A stretch of 64,000 bases of DNA from positions 1,364,001 through 1,428,000 of the forward strand of contig NZ_CP012541.1 of NCBI RefSeq assembly GCF_001298465.1, read 5' to 3'. This DNA comes from Campylobacter concisus. Lineage in GTDB: Bacteria; Campylobacterota; Campylobacteria; Campylobacterales; Campylobacteraceae. Shown piece after piece: positions 55,876 to 64,000 of the stretch (its first letter is position 1; each line of letters starts with the position of its first letter). The notes under the pieces were generated by a model. That model had not been told where the DNA came from and ran no database searches. It was given only the letters and a program-made list of their open reading frames with translations. Position numbers and translations under genes: made by a program.

Positions 55876-58735
55876 TAAATTTTATATATTGCTAGCGCCA
55901 ATAATAATTTCAGCGATCTTTTGCGCATATAGCGGAAATGAAAGCTATAAAAATTTTACAGATCTAAAAGATCTAAATGAAAAACTATATAAACAATCCT
56001 TAGTATTTCAAACTATAAGATCTGTAATACAAGAGCACGATACGCTAATAGGCAAAAGCCAAGAAGATATAAAAAAGTTGCGAGATAGCACCTTAAAAAA
56101 TACACAAAAATTTATAAATTCTATAAGAAAAGACGATCGCACTGAGATACGAAATGTAAATAAATTAAAAGAATTGCTAGCAAATCTAAACCAAAATGAT
56201 AAATTTGATGAACTATTTTACGAATTTTTCCAAAATATAAATGGAGAAATAGATAGCGATTTTAAACAAGACTTAGACCGAGACTTTCCGCTTATAATAA
56301 AAGCTTATGCCGCAACTTTAAGTAAAATTTACAATCAACTCTCTTTAGCAAACAATACTAAATACTACGTAAAAAATATCTTTATAAATGGCCTTTTATT
56401 TTCAATAAACAATGATGTGAGAGAAAATATATATTCCGTAAAGGACAACACGCCAAATCTTGATATGCTTCCAAAAAGTGAGCTAAAAGAGAATATTTAC
56501 AAAGACTTTAATCAGTTTGAAGCCAACTATCAAGCTAAAAAAATAAGAGAAGCTAAAGCCAAGATCGCATTTTCTGAAAAGCTAAATATCGAAGATATCA
56601 TCTTAATAAAACAGTATGAAGATGATAAATTTATACTTTTATTAGATAGTGCCATAAACATAAAAAATGAGCTACTAGAACTTACCGAGAGCGAGAAAAT
56701 AAACTTTGGCATAAAGACCTTTTTCGAGTTTTTACTTTGTGGCTTGCTCATTTTATCTTTGCTTGGTATTTCTGCTAGGTTGAAATTTTTAAAGGTACTT
56801 ATCGATAAGTCAAAATACATATCAAACTATATCCTATCATCAAAAGAGACAAGTGCGGATAATGCGATATCAAAGCTTATAAAAGCTTATGAAGATCTAA
56901 AAGAAACCTATATAAAAGATAGCAGCTTTTTTCAGATAAAAGATAGATATATTTTATCAGTTAGCAAGAAGCTAGAGTCTATCAATAAGGAAATTTTTAC
57001 ATCGACCGCGGCTTTAAAAATAGAAACAAATAATAGCAAAAAGCAAGTATTTATAGACACGATAGAAAAAAATGCAAATATCATGACCTCGCTTTATAAC
57101 AATGCTAAAAATATCTCAAATGTTAAAAAATATAGCGAATGCAATAAAACCGAGATATTTGATCCTCAAAAAAGCTTTGAAGAAATTTTGCAAGCAAATA
57201 TCGTCTATTCGCAAAGCAAAAAGATAAATTTTATAAGCTACCTTGATCCAAGCCTTACAAATGAACTAGAAGGAAATCTAAATTCATTAAAAACCGCATT
57301 TAACTCTATCTTTTTGGCATCTTTATCAATGTCTTTAAGACATCAAAATATTATCATCGCTATCAAAAAAGTTCAAAAAGAGTTTGATAGAAGCGGACTT
57401 TGTTCTGTAAGCTTTAGCATAAAAAATAGCTCAGCTGCCATGAGTGAAAAGCAAATTTCAGATATATTTTCAGATGATGAGAATAGCTTAAATAATGATG
57501 AGAGCGAGTTTTATCTAAAAATCGCTCAAATTTATTTAAAAAATTTAGAAAGTAAGCTGGAGATTAACTCGTTTCCAAGTATTGGCAATGAGTTTAAATT
57601 TGTAGTCATTTTTAAAACAACATCGAATTATAAAGACTTTGATATAAAATGCAATCATAAATTAGCATTCTTACAAGACGTAAATGTCGCTTACAACGAA
57701 GCTTTTGAGCAGACTACAAAAGACCTTGGGCTCAAAGTGGATATGTTAACAAGTGCTAATCCATCTATTACAAAAAATTATGATGCTATATTTTTAAGAA
57801 ACACCAATAAGCAAGGTCAAGATATTAAAAATCCGCTCATTTTAAAAGATCCGCTAACTCCATTAAGCATCACAAGGCTACTTTGCTTAGGCGAAGCTGA
57901 TATCATGAATAAAAATTTAAACGATAAACCAAAAATTTTAATCTGCGATACTAATGAAATTTACATAGGTATAACAGCAAGTGGTTTTAGTAAATTTAAC
58001 TGTGAAGTTGTGGGAGTTTGTAATAAAAAAGATCTAAAACAAGCCATAAAGCAGGGCGATTTTGACCTTATATTTGTTGGCTCAAAATTTTTCGAAGCTG
58101 AAAAAAATAGCCTTCAAAAAAATCTTGATCTTATAAAAGCAGCCATACAAAATGCGAAAATTCCAATTATACTAATGCTTTCAAATACTTCAAATATAGA
58201 TGGAGAGAGTGTCAAAGAATACTTTAATGCTTATATAAAAACGCCAATAAATAGCGACGAACTGGCTCAAATTTTTAGAAAATTTTTGCCAAATTTTGGC
58301 GAGATTGCAATAGACGAAAGCTATCTAGCAAAAAGCGAAAATATTATTTTATTTAAGAAATCGCCAATGGAAAATAAAATATTTAGCTCAGCTTTAGGAG
58401 AATTTTACAACACACTTGAAACCACAAATAGCTTTGATGAGCTATTAACAAAGATAAAAACCAAAACTTACGGTATCGTTCTTATAGATGAAAACGTAAA
58501 AGGCTTCAACTACGAAGAGCTAACAAGAGTTGTTGATAAGATAAGACAAAGCCAAAAGGTTGATACAAGAGTGCTGATATTTGGCGCACAAGAAAGAAGT
58601 GAATTTCCTTTTGTAAAAGTGCTAGCTAAAAATATCACAAAAGCAGAGCTTTCAGCTACAGTAAGAGAGCAAATCGATTCTATGGGCACTAGCTATGCCA
58701 AAAGCTCTTATGAATTTATTAAGTTTAACGCCTAA
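55865..58735 (+). CDS. Degenerate hybrid histidine-kinase-like membrane protein
   Basis: A 956-residue protein with membrane segments at about 7-23 and 286-303 framing a helical periplasmic domain. The expected H-box (about 361-372) reads RYILSVSKKLES, with Lys368 at the His position. The N-box (about 469-490) lacks both Asn, and the GxGxG boxes cannot be found. Receiver-like stretches follow: about 598-680 and 688-810 (FDLIFVGSK without Asp, but IKTPI kept), and 825-945, where IVLIDENVKG still has a candidate Asp. Probably a pseudokinase; an actively decaying gene is less likely because the frame is intact. It overlaps trpE tail-to-tail by 4 bp. Confidence 0.7.
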   Translation: MKNNKFYILLAPIIISAIFCAYSGNESYKNFTDLKDLNEKLYKQSLVFQTIRSVIQEHDTLIGKSQEDIKKLRDSTLKNTQKFINSIRKDDRTEIRNVNKLKELLANLNQNDKFDELFYEFFQNINGEIDSDFKQDLDRDFPLIIKAYAATLSKIYNQLSLANNTKYYVKNIFINGLLFSINNDVRENIYSVKDNTPNLDMLPKSELKENIYKDFNQFEANYQAKKIREAKAKIAFSEKLNIEDIILIKQYEDDKFILLLDSAINIKNELLELTESEKINFGIKTFFEFLLCGLLILSLLGISARLKFLKVLIDKSKYISNYILSSKETSADNAISKLIKAYEDLKETYIKDSSFFQIKDRYILSVSKKLESINKEIFTSTAALKIETNNSKKQVFIDTIEKNANIMTSLYNNAKNISNVKKYSECNKTEIFDPQKSFEEILQANIVYSQSKKINFISYLDPSLTNELEGNLNSLKTAFNSIFLASLSMSLRHQNIIIAIKKVQKEFDRSGLCSVSFSIKNSSAAMSEKQISDIFSDDENSLNNDESEFYLKIAQIYLKNLESKLEINSFPSIGNEFKFVVIFKTTSNYKDFDIKCNHKLAFLQDVNVAYNEAFEQTTKDLGLKVDMLTSANPSITKNYDAIFLRNTNKQGQDIKNPLILKDPLTPLSITRLLCLGEADIMNKNLNDKPKILICDTNEIYIGITASGFSKFNCEVVGVCNKKDLKQAIKQGDFDLIFVGSKFFEAEKNSLQKNLDLIKAAIQNAKIPIILMLSNTSNIDGESVKEYFNAYIKTPINSDELAQIFRKFLPNFGEIAIDESYLAKSENIILFKKSPMENKIFSSALGEFYNTLETTNSFDELLTKIKTKTYGIVLIDENVKGFNYEELTRVVDKIRQSQKVDTRVLIFGAQERSEFPFVKVLAKNITKAELSATVREQIDSMGTSYAKSSYEFIKFNA

Positions 58736-60003
58736 AACTCTTTTGCGTTATTTTTAAATACATTTAGCACGCTTGCTCGTTTATGGCAAATTTCGGCGTA
58801 TTCTCTTTCGCTCTTTGAGTCATAAACTATACCAGCTCCAGCCCCCACAAATACATCACTAAAGCCATTTTCACTTGGCACAAATATGGCTGATCGAATA
58901 AGAATAGCAACCTGAGCATCGCCATTAAAATGTAAAAATCCAATGCCGCCGCCATAGATATTTCGCTCAGAAATTTCAAGCTCATTGATTATCTGCATAG
59001 CTCTTATTTTTGGGGCACCACTTAGCGTGCCAGCTGGAAAAATACTAGCTAAGACGTCAAAAAGATCAAGCCCTTTGGCGCACTTGCCATAGACATCGCT
59101 TACGATATGAATTACTTTTTCATATTTTTGGATATGCATAGCATTTTTTACAGCTACGCTTTTTGGTTCCGAAACCCTGCCGATGTCATTTCTAGCAAGA
59201 TCAATTAGCATTTTGTGCTCAGCCAGTTCCTTTTCGTCACTTAAAAGCTCACTTTCAAGTGCTGCATCTGCATTTGCATCGCTTCCTCTAGGCCTTGTGC
59301 CTGCAATTGGTGCCACAAAAATTTGCTCACTTTTCATCTCAAAAACAAGCTCTGGCGAAGAGCCAACCACATCGCCATAAGGTGTAGGAAAATGAAACAT
59401 ATATGGGCTTGGATTTGTAAGTGAGAGCTTTTTATAAAATTCCAAACTGCTCATATTCGTTGAAATTTCAAGCAACTCACCAAGCACCACCTGAAAGACA
59501 TCGCCACTTCTTATATACTCTTTTGCTAATTCAACCATATCCTCAAAGTGTTTCTTTTCTTTACTAAGATCAGCTCTTATACTAAATTTACTCTGCTCTT
59601 TACTTTTGCATTCAACTTTCGCATCAAGCAAAAAGTCGTAATATTTTTTCTTATCTCCATAGAATGTATAAATTTTACTCATCTTATCAAAGTGTAGATA
59701 GGCCTTTGCATCGGCATAGATAAATTTTGGAAATTCATACTTTTTAGCTTTCTCTTCTCCGATATATTCAAAATATCTCACACCATCATAAGCAAAAACA
59801 CCAAAGAGTCCCGCAAAAGGAGCTAGTGATTTGTTGCTATTTGTATCAAAGTAGCTTCTAAGTCCATAAAAATCCATATCCTTTTCATCTATATAATCGC
59901 AATCAATGCCAATTATCGTCTGTGTCTTATCTTCAGCTAAATAGCTATTTTTAAATTTTTCTCTAATCGCTTCATAATAAAAAAGCGGCTGTTCTAAAAG
60001 CAT
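58732..60003 (-). CDS. trpE: Anthranilate synthase component I
   Basis: A 423-residue chorismate-using enzyme. Motifs are GDVFQVVLGE, NPSPYMFHFP, PIAGTRPRG, HKMLIDLARND and GTLSGAPKIRAM. PIAGT, rather than the PIKGT of PabB, points to anthranilate synthase. It is shorter than the common ~500-residue TrpE, and the tryptophan-binding LLES motif near the N-terminus is not evident, so feedback control may differ. No trpG or other trp gene is beside it. AAAGGGAAAA precedes the ATG; -10 at 60029-60034. Confidence 0.82.
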   Translation of the reverse strand: MLLEQPLFYYEAIREKFKNSYLAEDKTQTIIGIDCDYIDEKDMDFYGLRSYFDTNSNKSLAPFAGLFGVFAYDGVRYFEYIGEEKAKKYEFPKFIYADAKAYLHFDKMSKIYTFYGDKKKYYDFLLDAKVECKSKEQSKFSIRADLSKEKKHFEDMVELAKEYIRSGDVFQVVLGELLEISTNMSSLEFYKKLSLTNPSPYMFHFPTPYGDVVGSSPELVFEMKSEQIFVAPIAGTRPRGSDANADAALESELLSDEKELAEHKMLIDLARNDIGRVSEPKSVAVKNAMHIQKYEKVIHIVSDVYGKCAKGLDLFDVLASIFPAGTLSGAPKIRAMQIINELEISERNIYGGGIGFLHFNGDAQVAILIRSAIFVPSENGFSDVFVGAGAGIVYDSKSEREYAEICHKRASVLNVFKNNAKEF

Positions 60004-60028
60004 TTTTTCCCTTTTTGATTTTTGGGTG

Positions 60029-60034
60029 ATTATA
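60029..60034 (-). promoter_or_regulatory. -10 element for trpE
   Basis: TATAAT on the minus strand, 26 bp before the ATG. No leader peptide or attenuator is seen in the short leader. Confidence 0.5.
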
Positions 60035-60128
60035 AAGAAAAATCGCTTTTAGTTTTTAAAATTTTTACTAAATTTTTAAATTTATGCCCAAATTTCACCT
60101 TTTTACTATTTTTTTAACACCGCTTGGC

Positions 60129-60134
60129 TAAAAT
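60129..60134 (+). promoter_or_regulatory. -10-like element for the TauE/SafE gene
   Basis: TAAAAT on the plus strand, 24 bp before the ATG, with a T-rich run further upstream. Confidence 0.35.
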
Positions 60135-60157
60135 TTGGCACTCGTAAAAGGAAATTT

Positions 60158-60898
60158 ATGCTTTTTGTTGAACTTTTTATAATTGGTATCGGCGTTGGAT
60201 ACATCGCTGGCTTTTTTGGCATCGGTGGTGGCACAGTCGTTGTTCCTATAATGGTCGCCTTTGGATATGACATAAAAACTGCTATTGGCATAAGCGTTAT
60301 GCAAATGATATTTAGTGCGACATTTGGCTCATACCTAAACTACAAAGCTGGACTTTTAAAACTAAACCGCGGTGTATTTTTAGGTCTTGGAGGATTGGTC
60401 GGAGCTAGCTTTAGTGGCATAATCGTATCTCATACACCTGAGCTCTTACTCGAACTGCTCTTGCTTGCAACTTTTATCTTTTCACTCATAAAACTATACT
60501 TCACGCCAAATAGTGATGGTACAAATGCGAACAACTCAGTGTTTTTGCTATTTCTAGTTGGTTTTTTCATAGGTGCATTTGCCATTAGTATAGGCATAGG
60601 TGGTGGGGTTTTTATAGCTCCTATTTTAGTTGGCTTTTTGCGCTATGATATAAAAAAAGCCGTTTCAATGGGTGTATTTTTCGTGATGTTTGCAGCCATT
60701 TCAGGCTTTATCTCACTATCTTTAAACGGACACATCTCTTATTTAGAGGGTACATTCCTAGGACTTGGCTCACTAATAGGAGCCTACTTTGGCACCAAGA
60801 AAACACAAGCCATGGACAAAAAAGCACTTAAAAAGTGGTTTTTACTCTTTTACATAGCGATGATAATTCTAATCTTAAAAGATATGATATTTGGCTAA
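60158..60898 (+). CDS. TauE/SafE family membrane permease
   Basis: A 246-residue inner-membrane protein built of two inverted repeats. Each begins with the family motif: GFFGIGGGTVVVPIM near residue 20 and SIGIGGGVFIAPIL near 146. About eight membrane segments are predicted. The family exports sulfite, sulfonates or other organic anions; the substrate here is unknown. AAAGGAAA precedes the ATG. Single-gene unit, divergent from trpE. Confidence 0.88.
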   Translation: MLFVELFIIGIGVGYIAGFFGIGGGTVVVPIMVAFGYDIKTAIGISVMQMIFSATFGSYLNYKAGLLKLNRGVFLGLGGLVGASFSGIIVSHTPELLLELLLLATFIFSLIKLYFTPNSDGTNANNSVFLLFLVGFFIGAFAISIGIGGGVFIAPILVGFLRYDIKKAVSMGVFFVMFAAISGFISLSLNGHISYLEGTFLGLGSLIGAYFGTKKTQAMDKKALKKWFLLFYIAMIILILKDMIFG

Positions 60899-60928
60899 AT
60901 CAAAAATTTAAGGCTAGGCTAGCTAGTC

Positions 60929-62389
60929 TTAAATTTCCTCAAAAAAGTAGGCTTCGCTTAATTTAAAAGCAAGCTTATCTAGTTCGTCTTTACTTAAATT
61001 TACGCTCTTTGCGATATCTTTTAAACTAGCTTTGCCATCAAATTTTAAGGCGATTTTGATCTCTTCATGGCTTAAGCTTAGCTTGCCATTTAGCTCATTT
61101 GCCAAAGAGATAACTGGTGAGCTAGCATTTAAAAAATACTTAAGATACGCAGCAGCTCTAGGCTTTAGTTTGGTTTTACTAGGCTCATAAGCGAGTGCTA
61201 CAAGCTTTGATGAAGAGATTTTTGTATTTGCGTCATTTAAAATTTCAAGCAGTCCCACAAAAGCTTCATTTGCATTCTCGCCAAGTGCCGCCTTTACTTC
61301 ACTTAAATTTAAGCTTTGTGGATAGCTTTTGCTTAAAATTTCTTGCGTTTTTGTCCTTGGCTGCTCGCTAAAATATGAAAAATAAATTCTATCGAGCTCA
61401 CTCTCTCCAAGCACTGCATCAAAGTCCTCAGCACCGCCAAGCCTCTCCTTGTGAGCGATGAGACTTTTTCTAAATGATCTATTAAACAAAAAATCGTTTA
61501 GTTGCTCTTTTTTGATACGAGAGTCGTAATTTTGCTCGATATGTGCGTCAAAGCGATAAATTCCAGTTGAGCTTGCAAAGATGTCATTTAGCGAAGCATC
61601 TATAACGTAGCAAAGTCCGTGTTTGTCGATATGCTTAGCAAATTTATGAAAGTAGATTGGCTCGTTGCTTGCCTCTAAAAAGTCATGCAATATATAGTAA
61701 TCATTGCCCTTTGCGATGATGCCTTGTAAGAAATTCAGCTGCGTTAGAAGAAGCTTCATGCTATCTTTGTATACGACATCGCTTTGGCTTTGCAGACTAA
61801 ATTTTAAATAATCCTGTAAGAAATTTAACTCACCTTTTACATGAGCAAGTGCTTCTTTGCTATCGTTACCTGAGCTAACAAAAAGCATAAAATCTCTTAA
61901 AATATCAAGGCTCTTCCAGCCAGGATAGGTATTATACGAAACATAAGCGATGCCATCCTCGCTAAGTAGCGCCTTTATCGTGGCAAGCAGCGCATCTCTT
62001 ACATTTGGGCTCACCCAGCTATAAACGCCATGAGCGATAATATAGTCAAATTTCCCAAGCTCTTTTATATCGCTTTCGTTCATGTGCAAAAAATTTCGCT
62101 CAAACAGAGTAAAATTTTCTAAACCTATCTGCTTTGCTACCTTGTTACCTTCAGCCACTTGATGGCTTGAGATGTCGACACCAACGACTTTTGCGTTTTT
62201 ATGCGAAATAGCAAATGGCAAGATATTACCGCCATATGACGAGCCAAGCTCAAGCACCCTAGCCTCTTTTAAGCCAGCTGCTTTAAGCCCCAGAAATTTA
62301 GCAACCGCTTCTATCCTAACTGGCGAGCAGTCGCTAAATGCGGCCGAGAAATAAGGAATTTCGTCGTAAGCTTTTTTTGCCTTGTTCAT
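60929..62389 (-). CDS. SAM-dependent methyltransferase with regulatory domain
   Basis: A 486-residue soluble protein. The class I methyltransferase core (about 40-190) has LELGSSYGGNILPFA, VVGVDISSHQV and FDYIIAHGVYSWV. A middle region (about 215-300) matches the methyltransferase regulatory domain found in this family. The substrate is unknown. Its ATG overlaps the serC stop (TGATG), so the pair is coupled. Confidence 0.85.
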   Translation of the reverse strand: MNKAKKAYDEIPYFSAAFSDCSPVRIEAVAKFLGLKAAGLKEARVLELGSSYGGNILPFAISHKNAKVVGVDISSHQVAEGNKVAKQIGLENFTLFERNFLHMNESDIKELGKFDYIIAHGVYSWVSPNVRDALLATIKALLSEDGIAYVSYNTYPGWKSLDILRDFMLFVSSGNDSKEALAHVKGELNFLQDYLKFSLQSQSDVVYKDSMKLLLTQLNFLQGIIAKGNDYYILHDFLEASNEPIYFHKFAKHIDKHGLCYVIDASLNDIFASSTGIYRFDAHIEQNYDSRIKKEQLNDFLFNRSFRKSLIAHKERLGGAEDFDAVLGESELDRIYFSYFSEQPRTKTQEILSKSYPQSLNLSEVKAALGENANEAFVGLLEILNDANTKISSSKLVALAYEPSKTKLKPRAAAYLKYFLNASSPVISLANELNGKLSLSHEEIKIALKFDGKASLKDIAKSVNLSKDELDKLAFKLSEAYFFEEI

Positions 62390-63468
62390 CAGCCGTGCTT
62401 TCTAGCAAATTCTCTCATGAACTCGCCAAGTTTCTCAACGTCGCTTTGGCTAACGGCGTTATAGATAGAGGCTCTTATGCCACCAAGATGTCTGTGACCT
62501 TTTAGCCCTAGCATGCCCTCTTTTAGTGCTTCTTCTACAAAAACTGGCTCAAGCGCATGATCTTTTGGTATCGTAAAGCTCACGTTCATATCTGATCTGC
62601 TTGATTTTTTAGCGTGGCCTAGGTAAAAGCCATTTGAGCTGTCTATGATGCTATAAAGCGTGCTTGCTTTTTTGGCATTTATCTTCTCAACCTCGGCAAG
62701 TCCGCCAAGATCTAGCAGGTGCTGCATGGTTAAATTTAAAAGATAAATTCCAAAGGTTGGCGGTGTGTTGTAAAGTGAATTTGCCTCTACGTGCGTTTTG
62801 TAGCGCAAAAACATAGGGATATTTTGACTGCTCACACGATCAACTAAGTCTTTTCTTAAAATAACGATAGTCACGCCACTTGGGCCTGCATTTTTCTGAG
62901 CGCCGCCGTAAAGTAAACCAATGCTGCTAAAATCAAGCGGTCTAGCGAAAAAATCGCTCGAAGCATCGACAACTAGGGGCGATTTAGTCTTTGGCATAGC
63001 CTTATACTGCGTGCCATAAATCGTATTATTTGAGCAGATGTAGGCATAGTCGGCATCATCGCTAAATTTTACCTCTGGGATGTAAGAGAAATTTTCATCC
63101 TCGCTGCTTGCGACGACATCTACATTTACGCCAAGCACTTTTGCCTCTTTGATCGCTTTGTTTGTCCAAACGCCGGTGTTTGCGTACTGCGCCTTGCCGC
63201 CTTGATATAAATTCATCGGTATCATCGCAAACTGCAAGTGTGCGCCACCTTGCAAAAATAAAATTTCATACTCATCGCCAATGCCGTAAAGCTTTCTTAT
63301 CTTATCCATCGCGCCAAAGTGTATCTCCTCAAAGGTCTTGCTTCTGTGGCTGATCTCCATGATCGAGTAACCCTCGCCTCTGTAGTCGGTAAATTCGGCC
63401 TTTGCGTGCTCTAAAACGTCTAATGGTATCGCACTTGGGCCTGCGCTAAAGTTGATTTTTCTACTCAT
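62389..63468 (-). CDS. serC: Phosphoserine aminotransferase
   Basis: A 359-residue PLP enzyme making phosphoserine (and acting on the B6 intermediate) from the hydroxypyruvate precursor. The N-terminus [10 protein letters not shown] is diagnostic, with [15 protein letters not shown] and the PLP lysine in [15 protein letters not shown], which includes the end of xseA, precedes the ATG. Confidence 0.95.
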   Translation of the reverse strand: MSRKINFSAGPSAIPLDVLEHAKAEFTDYRGEGYSIMEISHRSKTFEEIHFGAMDKIRKLYGIGDEYEILFLQGGAHLQFAMIPMNLYQGGKAQYANTGVWTNKAIKEAKVLGVNVDVVASSEDENFSYIPEVKFSDDADYAYICSNNTIYGTQYKAMPKTKSPLVVDASSDFFARPLDFSSIGLLYGGAQKNAGPSGVTIVILRKDLVDRVSSQNIPMFLRYKTHVEANSLYNTPPTFGIYLLNLTMQHLLDLGGLAEVEKINAKKASTLYSIIDSSNGFYLGHAKKSSRSDMNVSFTIPKDHALEPVFVEEALKEGMLGLKGHRHLGGIRASIYNAVSQSDVEKLGEFMREFARKHG

Positions 63469-63470
63469 TT

Positions 63471-64000
63471 TTACTCCTTGATGATTGCTTTTTTATGTGT
63501 ATTTTGCGAGATGAGCTCGATCTCATCATTAAAATTTAAATCCCTAAGATCGGCTCTCTTGCCATCTTTTCTAACCTCGATAAGCCCTTTCGTGCTCTCA
63601 AAAAAGAGCTCCCTCATCTCGTAAGCCTTTTCTAGCGAGCTAAGAGCCGAGCTAAGAACTAAAATTTTCCTTGAAACGGCGTTTGTTAGGGCATTTTGCT
63701 TGTTTGTCACCTCGCTAAATTTTAGCTCGATCCTAGCTTTTAGAGCGTTTGACGAAAATTTAGAGAGGAGCAAATTTAATAAATTTTGCTTCTTTGTGAT
63801 CTTTAAATTTAAAGCGCTATCAAGATCGTCGCTGAGCCTATCAAGATACTGCAAAAACGCCTCTTCATCAGGCAGTAGATCAAGCATAGCTGCACTTGGC
63901 GTGAGCGACCTGCGATCAGCCACAAAGTCGCTTATAACGTAGTCGATCTCATGTCCGATAGCACTTATGACAGGCGTTTTGGTAGCGTAAATTTCACGTG
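63471..64000 (-). CDS. xseA: Exodeoxyribonuclease VII large subunit (5' end beyond the window)
   Basis: The frame runs off the right edge; the first whole codon visible is at 63998. The visible 176 residues begin [20 protein letters not shown] and continue [12 protein letters not shown], the conserved catalytic core of XseA, followed by the coiled-coil and the C-terminal segment ([17 protein letters not shown]). With XseB it degrades single-stranded DNA. The stop is 2 bp from the serC ATG. Confidence 0.93.
   Translation of the reverse strand, partial: REIYATKTPVISAIGHEIDYVISDFVADRRSLTPSAAMLDLLPDEEAFLQYLDRLSDDLDSALNLKITKKQNLLNLLLSKFSSNALKARIELKFSEVTNKQNALTNAVSRKILVLSSALSSLEKAYEMRELFFESTKGLIEVRKDGKRADLRDLNFNDEIELISQNTHKKAIIKE

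Overview
The window reads as chromosome of an epsilonproteobacterium of the genus Campylobacter, most like the C. concisus group. This rests on the low GC content, the tightly packed and often 4-bp-overlapping genes, FlgS-type flagellar control, and a gene order that follows, from memory, C. jejuni blocks (mnmC-amiC-nitronate monooxygenase-tyrS-spoT-rpoZ-pyrH-M23-ftsX-ftsE-trmB-flpA-rluD-rodA; pnp/RDD/purD; guaA/uvrC). No tRNA, rRNA, insertion sequence, prophage or CRISPR array was seen.

Layout. 0-10 kb: end of an unidentified gene, four degenerate 44-bp tandem repeats, an M16 peptidase, an orphan amino-acid binding protein, a chemoreceptor, a small isolated ORF with its own terminator, a complete polar amino-acid ABC transporter, and putP. 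10-25 kb: one long minus-strand block for tRNA modification (mnmC, trmB, rluD), translation and stringent response (tyrS, spoT, rpoZ), nucleotide synthesis (pyrH) and septal wall splitting (amiC, an EnvC-like protein with a degenerate LytM domain, ftsX, ftsE). The adhesin gene flpA in this block is broken by one extra base. 25-33 kb: rodA, thiD-thiE bracketed by two paralogous class-V aminotransferases, then a plus-strand operon of a DUF234/PD-(D/E)XK-like protein, the flagellar kinase flgS and an isochorismatase-like hydrolase. 33-48 kb: dnaE, a universal stress protein, pnp, a phosphoribosyltransferase-like protein, lptD, an RDD protein, purD with a probable 6S RNA just upstream, hemD, a Bcr/CflA pump and a cupin. 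48-64 kb: an AT-rich HEPN-motif gene that looks inserted beside guaA, nhaD, a short lipoprotein overlapping head-to-head with a DUF721-like gene, uvrC, a two-gene signalling module whose phosphotransfer residues appear lost, trpE, a TauE/SafE permease, a methyltransferase, serC and the 3' part of xseA.

How it fits together. Most of the window is conserved housekeeping sequence. The amiC/envC-like/ftsX/ftsE cluster forms a coherent septal peptidoglycan-splitting set. The accessory or unusual parts are the HEPN-like gene (candidate defence or toxin gene), the apparent pseudo-phosphorelay after uvrC, the duplicated aminotransferases around thiDE, the broken flpA, and the repeat array near the left edge. 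All functions are read from sequence motifs and family knowledge; nothing was searched or computed beyond hand translation and hand pairing.
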